From NCBI GenBank assembly GCA_964036665.1, contig OZ038526.1:32240001-32304000 (forward strand): 64,000 nucleotides of DNA, read 5' to 3'. Positions 41,667 to 56,600 of the stretch are shown here, one piece after another. The stretch comes from Gordius sp. MW1. Taxonomy: Eukaryota > Nematomorpha > Gordioida > Gordea > Gordiidae. Position numbers and translations under genes: made by a program. The first letter of the stretch is position 1. Each line of letters opens with the position of its first letter. Below the pieces are notes generated by a model. The model was given only the letters and a program-made list of their open reading frames with translations. It searched no databases and was not told the DNA's origin.

Positions 41667-44600
41667 CTAATGTGCGCGAATGAAAAAAAATTTAAAATGC
41701 CACGAAAGATGCGTGTTACATCAAAGACCAGAAAAGGCCGACCTGGACAAATTAAAATCGGACGGGCCCGGGCGGGCACCATAACAAGATTCGGGCAATT
41801 TGGGCTCAATTATATATTTGACTGAATGATGTTTGTTAATCCTAGTTCTTATCCAAAAAATCGAAAATTAAAATACAATTTTTTTACAAAATATAAGGAT
41901 ATCACTGCTAAAAATTACAAAAAACATCATTTCGATAGGGGCAGTTTTAAATATTCGGGCATAGCCGGGCGGGCATTTAGAAGAATTTGGGGGGGGGGGG
42001 CAGCTTAGTTTTAAAATCGGACCGGGCAGAATATTTTTACAAATCTCACATCTGTGTTACATATTCAAGAAAATAAATGGAAATTTACTAAACAATTTGT
42101 CAACAAAACTTAATATAAACGATTGCCCAATAGTATAGCCTATAAAAAAATTTTTTGGGACAAAATAATTAATTTAACATAGCAAAAAATATCTTTTTTA
42201 CCTTCGAATGCTTGTGCTTGGCGCAATTGTTTTTTAACGTAATTTTGGGAGCATTGCAGCGTTATCCTTAGCCTTTCAGTTCGCACTTCGTGTAAACCCA
42301 AATTAACTTGTTCAAGTTCTCGGGCCAAACGTTGTCTATTAGATTGAAGTACCCTAGCCGCGATATCTAGGTCGGGTGAGAGATCACTTAACGAAGCTGA
42401 CACTCGGGTCATAACTTTTATTATGCGATTCCTTTTACTCTCCAAAATGCTGAGGGAGGTGTCGAGAGCTTTAGCTTGTGTTTTTAAAAGTTTCCTTTGA
42501 CTCAATTCAATCTCGGCCGCTTCTTGACGTACTTTATGGGTAAGGCGTTGAGATAAAGTGGCTGATACGTCCAAGTTTCCAATGGCCAGAGACGCGTATT
42601 CCGAAGGATAAACTAAGACATAGTATAGGTTTTTAAAAAGTTTTGTCGTATATGTGGATACGTGAAAAAAGAATAGTTTAATTTGGTATAACCTTTAGTA
42701 GTATAACATTTTCTACAGATTATATTATTGCTATAATTATATGTTTTAATATTGTAAGCAAAAACCGAGTTGGTAAATACCATACGATTATATTGATGCA
42801 ACCTTTTCTTTGTCTGATTATGTCCCTACCCCTGGCCCTATTATTTCATAAAGAATTAAAATTTATATATATATATGGTTCTATCGTAATTGCTAGCTAT
42901 AATTAATCTTAGCCTAATCTATCATTAATTCTCATGGATAAATTCTTCGCATTACAATAAATTCCCTTTTATCCAATTTGATCACCCTACTATTTCTTAT
43001 TAATATATTTATAAATAGTTTGAAACCTTTTTCGTATGGAGGGGGGCTATTAGACCATTTAATAAAGATGGATAGAGGAGAAGCGAGTCAGTAAGTAAGT
43101 AGCGCAAACAATTGCTTATATAATGGCGTTGAGACGTTAATTTGAATAAGGGGATTTAATGTACATATACCGCGAGCTATTTACAATATATACGATTCTA
43201 TTTGCGAAATAATATATACGATTAAGTCAATTAACTATTAGTTTCTACAGGGCCATCCAAAAATTATTTAATTTTCATAGAAATTATGTTTACATTTTTA
43301 AGTATGAAATTAAGGTATCCCTTCAGTTTTTTTGCCCATTCCCCCTCCAAATCCTTGAAAACGAAGTATTATTATTTCAAATTAGTGAATAGAAACATAC
43401 ATATAAATATATATTTTTCAAATAAACAAACCTTAAAATATTCTTTTAAGATTTATAACCATTGTAGTTGAGGTAAAAAAAAATTATTTGAACATTTTTA
43501 AATTAAAAAATTACCTAAATCGGGAAGTATGTTTGTGAATCGATTATGCTGACTCCCATTTAAAACGCCCGGTAAATTATTCAACCGGTTCGATTGCTTT
43601 TCTTTATCTTTGGACGATTCTAAAAGAGCGTTAACGTGTATTATTAAAATAAATGTAATTATATTTGAAATTCCGTTGGTCTGGTCATAAGCCAGGGGTC
43701 ATTTTAATTATCATAATTATTAATGATACAACATTATAGTCACTAAAGCAAATCACAAAATTTCAAGCAATTTGTGGGTTAAATTCCAAATATTTTTTTC
43801 CAATAGATGTTTGTCACACTAAGGTGGTCAGCTTCTTTAGATTTTTGGATGAGGGGTGATGCTCGGCGATCCCGGCCTGACAGCCGTGTGGACGATTTTA
43901 TACATTTTAGATCTTTTAAAAGAAAGTGCCGAAAATGGGATTTGAACCCGCGAGCTCTTATTTAAAGACAAAGCCTATACCAACTAGTACCAAGTCACCG
44001 GGTTCGATTCCAAATATAACCCGTACAAAATAGGCAAAGCTAATATCTTAACACAACAAACAAGTTATAGTCAAATAAAATCGGGGTACTTAGGATACCT
44101 TAGCGTCCCTTATTTAACCTGTCCAACCCAATTGTTTCAAAACTTTAAAACTTCTTGCAAAAAATCTGTAAAAACGGCTGGGTTTTGTTTGGTCGACCTT
44201 TGGTTTAAATAAGGCTAACGGTCGATTCTGGTCTGTTTCTTACGACTAAGCCCTAGAAGTCGACTAAGAAAAACAGACCACAAAACCTTTGGGAAGTTTA
44301 TGTTTAGTAGACTAAAACCAAAAGTCGACCAAACAAAACCCAGCCGTTTTTGCAACACTACTTGGATGATTACCGTGTAATAGTGATTCGCAATAAGATT
44401 GTCGCACTATTTCCAGCAAGAGGGCAACCACGCTCTCCTCAAGTCCTGGTGCAGGCAATGGTAATTCCTCGAAAGAATCACTATCTTCATCCGACAAATT
44501 TCTGTCCGCATCTCCAATCTCGGTTCCATCGTCAAATTTTGTGTCTACGGGTCCTGAAGATGAAAAAGGAAAACCCAAATCCATTTGAATCCTTTCCATC

Positions 44601-47600
44601 ACGTTCACCAATATGTGTGCTCGGGCTTGAGATTTCAAGATGTCCATCGAAGTTAGCGGGGCCGATTGTGGAGGATGTGCGTTTGATTGTGGTAAGTGTG
44701 CGATATTATGTGGAACAGGGAGCCTTTCGCACTCCTCTCTGACAGGAGGCACCTCGGTTACTATATAATGCATTCATGAATGACTTAAGCATAAATTATG
44801 TTGGGCCTAGCTAAGCAAGGATTTGTTTTAGTAGTGGGGTAAAGAATTTTGGTAATTGTTAATTATTTAGCGAGGGGCAATATAATAATTTTATGATATT
44901 ATAACCAAAAGGTAAAGTTTGCACTTAAGGGGAGTAGGGGGGGCCTACCTTCCAGCTCTTAATTATGCCCAAGAAAGATGAATTTTTTAACTGTTCATCT
45001 AAGGTTATAACTTGATAACAATTTTAATTAAATACGTCGTTTAAAATGTAACTCTGTCTAAAGATCAAAGCAAAATAATATTTGGTATTTATTAACGATC
45101 TAGCGATGAAAAGAAATGGATGGAAGAACCCAATATTTCAGAACAGAGATTCATCATCAAAAAATGTGCGAAAAATTGTATGAGTTTTATTAAAAAAAGT
45201 AGCATACCTTTTAACTTGATATCATAAATTTTTATACACATTGCATTAAATATTAATTTTACCTCTTTCAATGATACTATCAAGCTTGTTTTCGTGTTGC
45301 TCCAAAATTTTAGCCTCAATTTCCTCTGGCTTACAAGTTTCCTGTCCATGGGATTGACTATGATACATTTTAGCCTTGACGGAACGATAAGATCCCGTCC
45401 CGTCTTCCTTGGGCGAGTATTTGTAAGGCATCAGCTGTTTAGTGGCTTGTAGACAGCTCGTCAAGTTTTTGGAATTGTACACCGCTGTTTTTAAAGCGTT
45501 AACAGCGTTCAGTCCAGATTTTCTCCGGCTCAAGAGGCGCCTCCTAAGTAAAGATTTACGCATGGAATAACGCGCGGGTTTTTGTGGTATGGTGTAGATG
45601 AGTGGCGCGGAAATCTGCACATTTAAGGGTTCGGTGTCCGGGCTTGAAACTTCAAAATTTTAAATTGAAATATGTTTCATATAGTGTTGAAATTTTGTAA
45701 ATTTAGTATTTTTATCATTTTTCTAACAAAAACTAACGTTCATAATAAAAAAATTAAATTTCTGGTGTAAAATTCCTATCAAAGTTTAACATAATTTTGA
45801 ATAAAAAATGATAAAGCTAATAAAATTAAGGTAAAAAAACAATTGTTTGCAGTCTAGACTCATCATGAAGTTTCCATAAAATTGATTTAAGCCTATTAAT
45901 TATAAAAAGATCATGATTTCCAATATTCACGGCTTATCAAAAAAAAAGAAACTGCAAGGCTTTTTAATTTATTTCTATTTTTTCCTACAATAGCTTTGAC
46001 AAACTTACATTGCCATTATTCTAAATATCATATAATTAATTACATAGTACAATTCCAACAGAACAAAACAGGGTTAAATATAAAAATACATGTAACAAAC
46101 TAAAAAAAACAGATAAAAATCACCAATATCTCCGTAATCATCGTTTCGTGAATTTTCCGAGGCAGTACAGAGAGTAGAAGTTGGCAGTGTAAAAAAAATC
46201 GAATCAACCTCTTCAGACTGTGGTGTATCGGCTGAGGGACTGGGGTAGTGATGTCGGGGCGTACACGCTAATTCCGCGTCTGTTTTATGCTTAGCTTTAT
46301 TCCTCGCCTCCATTTTACGGGCGCTATGCTGCATTTCGAGAAGTTTTTTGGCTTGTTCCAACGATAGGATACGTTCGTCAGCCAGTTTTAAGTCTAAAAG
46401 AGGAGTCTTTTCTAATTGTAATTCCAGGCTCGGAACTATTCTCGATGATGGCGGAGCTATTGATGTGTAGGTTAATGAAATTAAAAGGCCGATCTAGGTT
46501 TAAACAGAGCGAAATCGTCCCATATAAATTTATTATTTTAAAACGTGCTTGAAGAGGGAAAAATACAAATATTGATAACAGCATAAAAGCGCAATTAATA
46601 AAGAGATGACATTTAAATATTGCCTAAATATAAAGGTTTGCCAAAGCATACAACTTGAGATGGAAAACATATGGTGAACATTTATGGGCGTAGCCAGGAT
46701 TGGACTTAGAGGAGGGCAATAATATTTTAGGGATGGGCAAAATGAATTTTTTTTGAAATTTTAACCATAATTACCTAAAATTTGAAAGTTTTTTTGGATT
46801 TAGAAAGGGGCAGTCGGCCACCCCCTGGCTAAGCCCATGTGAAAATTTTATTATAATCTATTGTAAAATATATGTTTTTACAAATATTACATGTAACATC
46901 TTCCGACATAGGAGAGACTTCTGGCTCCGAATCTTGGTCCATATACTTCCACCCATCTTCATGACAACTATGAAATTAACGAGGTATTTATACAAAAGGT
47001 AATAAAAAGAGTCTGCTAAAACTGCGAAAAACTTGAAAAAATTAATGTGTAGTATTGAGAAAGCGATATTAACATCGAGAGTATCTTCTGGTGATAAAAT
47101 AGTGCAGCTAAGCTCTTAAACCAAAAAAGTTTTTCTCTCCAAATCTGACTTGCTCCGATTTTATGGCCTTATTGCCCGCCGGGGCCCTACACAAACCCTT
47201 CTAAGTGTCAGCCCAGCCATGCCCGAATCAGTAGAGCTACCCAAACTTCACGGCCCATAATAATAATTTAAATATTTAATGTTTATTTTCGTCATATTAC
47301 CCAAAAAATTATTTTAATTCTCGCTTCTTTGGATTTAAAGTACGTTTAATAAATATTATACAATGAAATAAAAAGTGACAAACTATGCAGGAATTCGATC
47401 AAATCTAATACATTATGGAAAAAAATTTCATTAAGCCGAATCGCCCCAATCTTGTTATGGTGCCCTCCCGAGCCCTCCAAACACTAGGTAGGTCCATGAC
47501 TGATCATTTTCATTAATGCTTCGACTCACATTGTTAAGTTGTTTGTTGCAAAATAAAAAATACAAAAATATAAAGCGACGAGAGCTTGAAAAACAAAAGC

Positions 47601-50600
47601 ACCTATGCCTTCTCAAAGGAATTTCATCTTTTATTTTGCCTGGGGTTGGAGATCTTTGTCGTATTTTAGCTCGATCAATTGCTAATCTTTCCTTCCGATT
47701 AGCAAATTTAGCTCTCATTCCATTTTTATCCCTAATAACAGCAGGTGGCAGCGAAGATAATCGTACTTCTTTCGGCAATTTGTCACCACCTTTGAAATAA
47801 GTTTATCAAATATAAAATTGAATGTATGTAAAGGTTAAGCAAGTTTAGAAACATTTGGTCCTTTTTATATTAAATTAACTTTATTCAATAATGTTAGAAG
47901 ACGATTAATATAAATTATACATTTTATAAAATTTCGACCTATCGAGAACACAGACACTTTAGATTGCTTATGTCATATGTTTCATGTGGTAAATTATGCA
48001 GCGATAAAATCGCCATTTTGAAATCATCACGCCTGTATGCCTTTATGCAATGACCTCGTGGTTAATTTAAATAGAAAAAGGAGGAAACACGAACATTCCT
48101 TTCATAAGTTATATTTTTATGTTTTTCAACTGACAAGCTTTTACAAAATTATAAGAATGCAAAAGGGCTCGTCCCCCTGATTTCAGAAGAACTTTCCAGG
48201 TTTTAAGACCGATAAAATGGTTGTTTTCAAAGAGGAAGATATATGATAGGTGTAACTTATCGGCTTTCTAACATTCCTAAAAATGAGGTCCAATAAAAAA
48301 TGTTAAGCAGGTTGTTAAATGCAAATAGCGACAGTTTGGCTGACAAAAAATCCATAATTCAATCTTACATGGACAATTATATAAGTTTAAGTTTATTATT
48401 AACATTTAAAAATACAAATTTTTGAATGAAATAAAGAAAAAAGTTATGATAAATTATGATTTTATAAATATTTTACTCAAATTTTCGCAAGATTTTGTGC
48501 TTTCTTCCCAAGCATTTTTAGTGGCATTTACGATACCCCTAACGTTGAATAATCTTTCGCGCGTCTTCCCATTCAACAGCTCGCATTGTTGGTCAGTTCT
48601 AACTTGGCCGTGCATTTTACACAAAAATCTCCCACCTAAAAATATCAATAACATTTTAATTCAATTTAAAAAAAAATCGAAAAGTTAGCATCTAGCTAGA
48701 AGAAGAATTACAGTAGATGTAGTTAGCTAGGGTAAGTGCTTTTCCACATTCTTCGCACCTCAAGCATTCTCTGTGAAAATGGGTGTTCTCAGCTTGCGTT
48801 ATGTCCATAACGTACAATGGACGCTGGCAAAAATAGCATTTAAGGTCGGGCACTTTGCTAGTCACGTTGCCATCATCCTACAAGGCGGGGAAGTGTAAAT
48901 TAACTTAACGAATAAAAATTTATAGCTTAAAAAAGTTATCAAATACAATTATACAGTCTTTCTCGCATTTAAATTCTGAAAAAAACACATTCTTAGGTTA
49001 GGCCTGAGAGTTTAATTCGGTAAAGACATAATTGTTATAGCCCTTTAAAAGATGTCTTTCCGTTCACGAGTTATTGGTGTTCATAGGCGTAGCTAGGGTT
49101 GGAATTAGAGGGGTGAATTAATTATTTAAGGAGGGGCAATAAAATTTCATTGAAAATTTTGCTATAATAATAATCATTTTCAAATAATATTTGAAATTAG
49201 AGGGGGCAACCGCCCCTTCCTGCCACTTTCTGGCTACGCCCATGCTGGTACTTAAACTAAGCTTGCCGTAAACCTTTTGGGCTAAAACAAACTAAAAAGT
49301 CACAATACTTTAATAAAAACGACAATTAAAGCCAAAATTATGCAATAACCATTAAATTTTATAAAAATCTAAAATTTGATATAGCCTAAATATACCCTTA
49401 CATAAAGTTTTGCTTTATAATGATGAGCTGGTGAGGAGGCGGCGGATAGGAGGGGTTGGTTGTATGTGTTACTCAATTTTAGCGTTAACAAATGGGCCAT
49501 CTCTGCTATGCGATCTCGCTTTGAGTAATCATTCCGTTCTACACTGTAAATACTATCACATTTATTAGCAATAGCCTCGTCGTTAAATTTGATTTCTTTT
49601 TCGCTCAACTGCCTTTTCAATTTCTTTATATCGACCTAAAAATTCCATTAGCAAGATAATTTATAATTGTGTCAGACATTTGTGATATTTAGTTAAATTG
49701 TTGGTATTAAATAGTAATGATCTGCTGGCAAAACACGGGGGGGGGGGGGAACTTAACGCGAATCGCTAATTATTTCGCGATCGATTCGAATAAAATGAAT
49801 AGGAGGCACTAAGTAAAAATTGGGCTTTCAAATGAGTATGAAAGGAATTGAAATCCATAAGAGGCAAGTTTAAAGTATACCAAATGAACAAATAAATCAG
49901 ATTACATAATAATTTATGGTATAATAATAAACTATTGATCGCAAAATCCAAGCTAAATTTTTAAAAATTCAAAAAAGATCCTGATTTACAAACAACATCT
50001 AAGAGGTCAAAACAATATCAGAACAATAAATAGTAAACTTACCATTCCTTTGATGCTAACATCTCTTCGCCTGACGCAATTAATTTGATCTTCTATCCCC
50101 TGAGGGGGTTTAGGGCTATCAAAATAACGTAGACGATTTATTTTATGCGGAGGTCTACTTTCTTTCGCGCCCACCAAATTATCGTTTGGTTGGGTATCGA
50201 GTGATGTCTTAATCCGCGCATCTGAAGGAAATCCGACATTTGTTGCAATTGGTCGGTTATGATTGTTAGTAGATTTTGGTTCCTATAATTTTATAAATTG
50301 AACTTTGAAAATTAAACTTTTTCATTTTAGATGTTTAAATAGAAGTGGAATTGAATTAAACTAATTCCTTTTATGTATAGTTAAACTGTAAAATAGTAAC
50401 ATAAGTTAAAAAAACCAATAATAAATCTCATAAAAATTTTAAATTCGATACGTTAATTAAACTCTAGCCCCATGATCACTGCACTTTAGGTTGTAAAATG
50501 ATTAACACATAAAAACTATATATTTACACATAAATGAAACATGGTAAATTATTTTTACTTTAAAATTTGTTAAAAGTTTAAAGAACTCGTAATTTTTAAA

Positions 50601-53600
50601 TAATTTACAAAATATAAAAAGCCTGTTTTAGCCACGCATATTAATATTTTCTGCCTAATTTTTTTGCAATAAAAGCTAACCCTAATACTTTTCGTGCCCA
50701 GTATGTGTCTTAATCAAGTATATTTATAATTAAAATTTAAGAAGGGCGAAATAAATATAAATAACAAAATTATTATTCGAGAGAATATGACCCCGGTAAA
50801 CATATAGCCCCTTTTACACATATCATTTTCAAAAAAACTTAATATATTTAAACATGGGCTCCAAATTAAGATAGTTAAAAACATTTAAGTTAAAACGATA
50901 TTTAACCAAAATTAGTCGCTTGGGTACCAAGCCCAACGAGCAAATAATAATAAGGATTGATGACTAAATAAACCCTAAATCAGAGGTCAGATTTGTTAGG
51001 AATTTCATGCCCGAACCCGGCCCGGTTCAATATTTTAACTTCAATGCCCGCCCGAACCTTCTAAGTGCCCGCCCGGGCCCGCCCGAAACATTAAAGCTGC
51101 CCGAACTGCCCGGCCCGAAATATTAAATTTGCCCGTTAGGCCCGAAATTATGCGATCTTAAATTCTATCAACCACTATATAAACATTAAATTAATGGCAT
51201 TTAAAAAAAAATATGTAATATTTTATTATCACAAATAAAATCTAATTTCCTATATTATTTAAAAGTCGAATGATTTTTTCAAATGAAACTTTTAATCTTT
51301 AATTTTAATCCTAATAGGTCAAAAAAGGTTAGTAATTGGTCTTTCGAAAAAAATTTGGCCAGATAGCACTGGCTAAACCGCTTTAGGTCACAATATTTTA
51401 ATAAGTTAATTGATAATGCATTAAGGGACAAACATGTTAAAACATTTAAAAATCATATAATAACAAAATATTAATTTAATGCAGCCGATGTTCATAAGTT
51501 AACATATTTAATAAATAATATTACAATAAACAAAAATATACTCACCTTTTGAGTTAACCCTTGCCCTACCCATAAATAGACTTCTTAATGAATAAAATTA
51601 GTTCAATTAGTCAATCTGTGCTCTGTTAAAACTTACTTTTTTGATAAAAAGACAATAATTTATCAATAGAATTTAAATGCAATTTAAAAAAAGAAAGGAG
51701 AAATTTTTTATCATAAAAATAAGTAGTAACTTAGCGAAAGCGACGAATGACAAGGGAATCATAAAGGCTAATTGGAGAAACTTTGTGAAGGCGAAATCAA
51801 GTTTCTTAACCTTTTTAGCATTTTCATATGCAATTAAATAAAAAGTAACAAAATAACACTATTTAAAAAATCTCATTAAGCCCGAATTGCCCGAACCTTA
51901 TCTTCAACATGCCCGCCCGGGCCCGCCCGAAAACAAAATTTAGGACAGTTGGGGCCTGTTCGGGCAGCGGGCCGGGCAATCTGGTCTCTGCCCTAAATAT
52001 AGCCTATAAAACATTTTTACAGCTATAAATAAAGTGATGATTTTCTAAAACTCAAATATATATTTTTCCAAATAAAACTTTCGAACCTGAGTTGTATGGT
52101 TTCCATTGAGGGCAACTATGTTGTGGATACCATTCACTGATTTTAAGGATTTATGTGTTAGGAGTTTAGCTAAGAATTCCTTGGCGTCAAATATGTTATC
52201 AAATTCATTAGGTTCCTTTGCGTAACCCATGAATTCTTGAGATTCTCGGAGAACCGCTAAAATGTCGAAATAAGTAAAATAATGAAGAAAAAAATACAAA
52301 AGTTTCCCTTGTCCTCATCCGGGGCTCTACAAATTTCAAAATACTCGGATATTAACAATACTACTATAATATTTTGTCCCATTGCGACAACTACCCTAAC
52401 AACCTTTGGCCCCCTAGCCTTACGACTTTTTAAAAAAATAGGGAAACAAATTTCATTGCTATTCCATGATAATCGCGAATCGTTTTTTATTCGACAGAAA
52501 CGGCATAACTATCTGTAAACATAATTCATTAGCCATAACCGAATGTTTTCCTAATATTTAAAATTCTTAACTTTTTAATTTATTTATCTCACATTCACAA
52601 AATATGTAATTCTCGTTACAAATAAATTATTTTAAGGACAGAAAGTTTAAATAAATTATTACATCATAAATTTTAACGAAAACTGCTATTGGATGCCTAA
52701 CTTTTTAGAATAAATATTTTCAACTGGAGGGTAGAGTCTTAACACAAAAGGATACCTTAGACAACGATTAAATAAGCCAACAGCTGATAATAATTATTAA
52801 GAAAGGGAGGCCGCCGTATTTGAAACATGTATCTACATGCATGGGCTAGCCAGAATTGGAATTAGAGGGGTGGGGGGGGGGCAATAATGATTTAAGGAGT
52901 GGCAAATGATCATTTTTTTTATTTAACCCATAATTTTAATAAATTTTTGGATTCCCTTGGCTACGCCCATGTTAACAGTAAACGCTTTCGTAAAATAATT
53001 AAATGTTAAACTAAAGATAATCATCCTATAATGTTCTCATTATATTATTTACATGAGCGTAACCAAGGGGGGGGGGGTAGATAGGGGCGGCTTCTCCCCT
53101 CTATCCAAAATTGCTTAAATAAAATAAAATTATGGCTAAAATTATAATTTTGCCGCTCTCTAAATCATAATCCCCCCGCACTCTAAATCCAATGCTGGCT
53201 ACGCCCATGATTCTTTCTTTCATAACTTTTGCAATTTCTACTGCACAAATGCGCAAATTTAAAAAACTTCCCTTAAAATAACGGTTTACGTTACTTGATA
53301 AATTTTTGATTCTAAATCAGCTGTTCGCCATACTGTATGAAGTAAACAATTTTAAAAAGCCATGGACTGTATTAATACTGTAAAAATGGTTGGAATTTTT
53401 TTGGTCGACCTTTGGTTTTAGTCGACTTTACATAAACCGACCAAAGGTATTCTCTAGGCTTAGTCGAAATTTGAAAAACAGACCAGAGTAGAGTTCGTCT
53501 TAATTGAGCCAAAGGTCGACCAAACAAAACCCAGCCGTTTTTATAACACTAGACTGTTTGTTAAATACAAAAAAACGAGAACAAATTATTGTGCTCAGTA

Positions 53601-56600
53601 ATTATTTTATTTTTTGCTCAGTCGAATATTCAAATGCTCAGTAGAATAAACAAATGCTCAGTAGAATAATTAAATGCTCAGCAGAATAATTAAATGCTCA
53701 GTAAATAATTTAATGTTCAGTAATTTAATTATTTGTTCAGTGTAATATTCATTTGTTCAGTTTTTTATTCAAATCTTGCTCAGTAATTTTTTTATTTATG
53801 CAAAGTAACTAAGAATTAGTTTTTAAAATAAAATCCTAGAGCGAGATTCGAACCCAAGATATCCAAGTACGAGTCTTGCGTGTTTCCCATGGAGGCAAAG
53901 TGCTCGCCTGAAGAATGGTTTATTTTTGTTTATATGTTAATTAAAATAAATTTTATTTCATAAATTACCTCCTCCAAGTGCAATTGTCCATCGTTTTGTA
54001 AACAATATATTTGCAAACATGTCGTTGAATTATCAATTAAACTTAATTTTGCCAACCACCTAAAGAAGCCAAAAGTGTGCCTATATGGCAAAAAAGAAAA
54101 CGAGGCAGACCCTCAAAGGCTAAATCAGCCTTTATTGTTCAGTAATGGTAAGTTTAGATTATTTAACATTGATCAACAAATTTTAGGTTTTTGAAATGAA
54201 AGTTGTCTCCAGCAAAATTTGTCTATTTTTCATTTTAAATTGTTAATTATTATTATTTATCTGTATTTGTAAATCTTTGTGATTATATTCAAAAAAAATT
54301 TTATATTTTCCCTTTGATTGATATATCTTAACAAAATTAGCAAAAAAATACATTAAAAACATGTAAATTTAAGAAGGGAAAGGCAGAGCATTTAGAATTG
54401 GAATTATAGGTCATTACTTTTTATAGCTTTTTTAACTTGCCATTTATCTATTTGAATTGAGAGAAGGGAGGACTTAAAGGGAAAAATTCAAGACACTAAG
54501 ATACCTTATAACCTTTAAAAATTTAACAATCAAAATAAACTATTTCAATTTCCATACATTCAATTTAACTTTATTTTTACAAAATAATAGTGCTAAATAG
54601 ATTAAGATTGAGTATTATTTATTAAAACTACTGAGCATTTTTTTGAAAATACTGAGCATTTTGGATTTATAACTGAGCAATATTAAGATTATTTAATGAG
54701 CATTTTGGATTTATAACTAAGCAATATTAAGATTATTTACTGAGCATTTTTGAATTTTTTACTGAGCACATTAATAAAATACTGAGCATATTTTACTGAG
54801 TATTTTTGATTTTTTAACTGAGCATTTAAATAACATCCAATACAAACTATTTTTATTTTAATCATCAAAGCTAATATAAGTATAATAATTTTTGTGTAAA
54901 AATACCGGATTTTCTATTCCTTTTGGGAACGTCTACTAATTTGCTGGCGTCAAAATTTTCCATATCCGAATCGTAAAGATGTCGTATCTAAGAAAGCAAC
55001 GTAAAAGTGTCAACAAAAACTTCATCTTAACATCATTGCTAGCAAGAAAATTGTTTTACACAAATTAAAACATATCAGATTACAATCGATCTTATTAATT
55101 TTAGTAGGTAAAACATATTAAATACATTACAAAGATAGCTAATATCTAGGTTAGACTAAAATAAAGAAATTAATTAAACTAATAATAACTAATTATATCT
55201 ATCACATTGAGCTTGTTTTTCAAGATCAATATTAAAGCCAACTTTTTAAAACTTTAAGCGCTTGTAGGTCGCTAAATGAATAACATATAAAAGTTAAGGT
55301 AACGTTATTTAAAGCAATTTTTGAAATTCACGTTGAAAAATATAATTACCAAAAAACACTACAGGGTTATTAAAAAATTTAACAATGTGAACTAGCATTT
55401 AAAAACGGTTGAGTTTTATTTGGTCGACCTTTAGTTTTAGTCGCCTAAACATAAATAAGCCGAAGGTTTTTTGGTCTGTTTTTCTTAGTCGACCTCTAGG
55501 CTTAGCGAAATTTAAAAAACACACCAGAGTCGATCGTTAGTCTCAGTTGAACCAAAGGTCGACCAAACAAAACCCAGCCGTTTTTACAACACTACGTGTG
55601 AACCCTATTTCAATCTATCGTCAGCTACTCACTTGAGATGGCTTAACCAATTGCAGGTCTAGGTTAGGGTACCTCGTCCTAGGGTCCGGAGAGTAGAGTG
55701 CGTAATTTTTGCATATATTTTCGTGCGAAGTTTGTGATAAGAGCTTGTATATGCTCTCCCTCTCAGCCAATACCTAAAGCGTTATAAAGTAATTGATTGC
55801 GGAGGTCAAATAACAGACCATGGGTGCGTAGCCAGCATTGGAATAAGAGGGGGGGGGGCAATAAAGATTTGGGGAGGGGCAAAATGATCATTTTTCCAAA
55901 TTTTAGCCATAATTTTAATAAATTTCAGCAAATTTTTGGATTTAAAGGGGGGCAGCCGCCCCTCCCTGCCCCCCTTCCTGGCTAGGCCCATTTAATAGAC
56001 GTTATTTTTACTTGCAGGGGACTGTATTTTCCCGAGGCCCATTGCCTCACCATCCAGGCTGCGTCGTATGAACTCAGAAATCCTCTGGGACAACCCGTTC
56101 CAAGTGGCCAAAATGGCTACATTAATAATAATAAGGTTACGACATACATTTTATTATAATAATATAATTTCTAACCATGTAAAAGCAAATGATATGACAA
56201 AGACAATATTAAGTAGAGATGCACCGATACCAAGTATCGGCATGGTATCGGCGCCGATACCTTGCCAAAAGAATCGGCCCGATACTTTGCTAGTATCGGC
56301 AATTACCAAGCCGATACCTTTTTCAATATGAAACTCAAAAAATAATATTTATAGTATCTCCTACCATTAAAAAATAGAGGACTTTTTAAATTTTTTGAAA
56401 ATTGTTTCATTTGATTGGCTATAAATATTTCTATGTAAAGTATAATAAACTCATTGACCATCTGTAAGAAGGCTTCTTTCGGAGAAAATAGAACAACTAA
56501 CAATTGTTAAGTTGAACATAAGAGAACTAAATTTTCAATATTAGTTTAATATAAGCTACACGTATATTTACTTTTTTATAAAATAAATTTATGTATTAAT

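Noticed and set aside
43930-44020. tRNA gene on the minus strand
   Set aside because: A-box and B-box are present but the anticodon and acceptor stems do not pair properly. Treated as a SINE-type relic.
44312-44373. Extension of the MICAL exon to a stop at 44312
   Set aside because: The frame past 44374 reads into a MITE; a GTAATC donor at 44373 keeps phase with the next exon.
52282-52518. Plus-strand frame of 78 codons in a MICAL intron and exon
   Set aside because: It overlaps a MICAL intron antisense and has no recognised motif.
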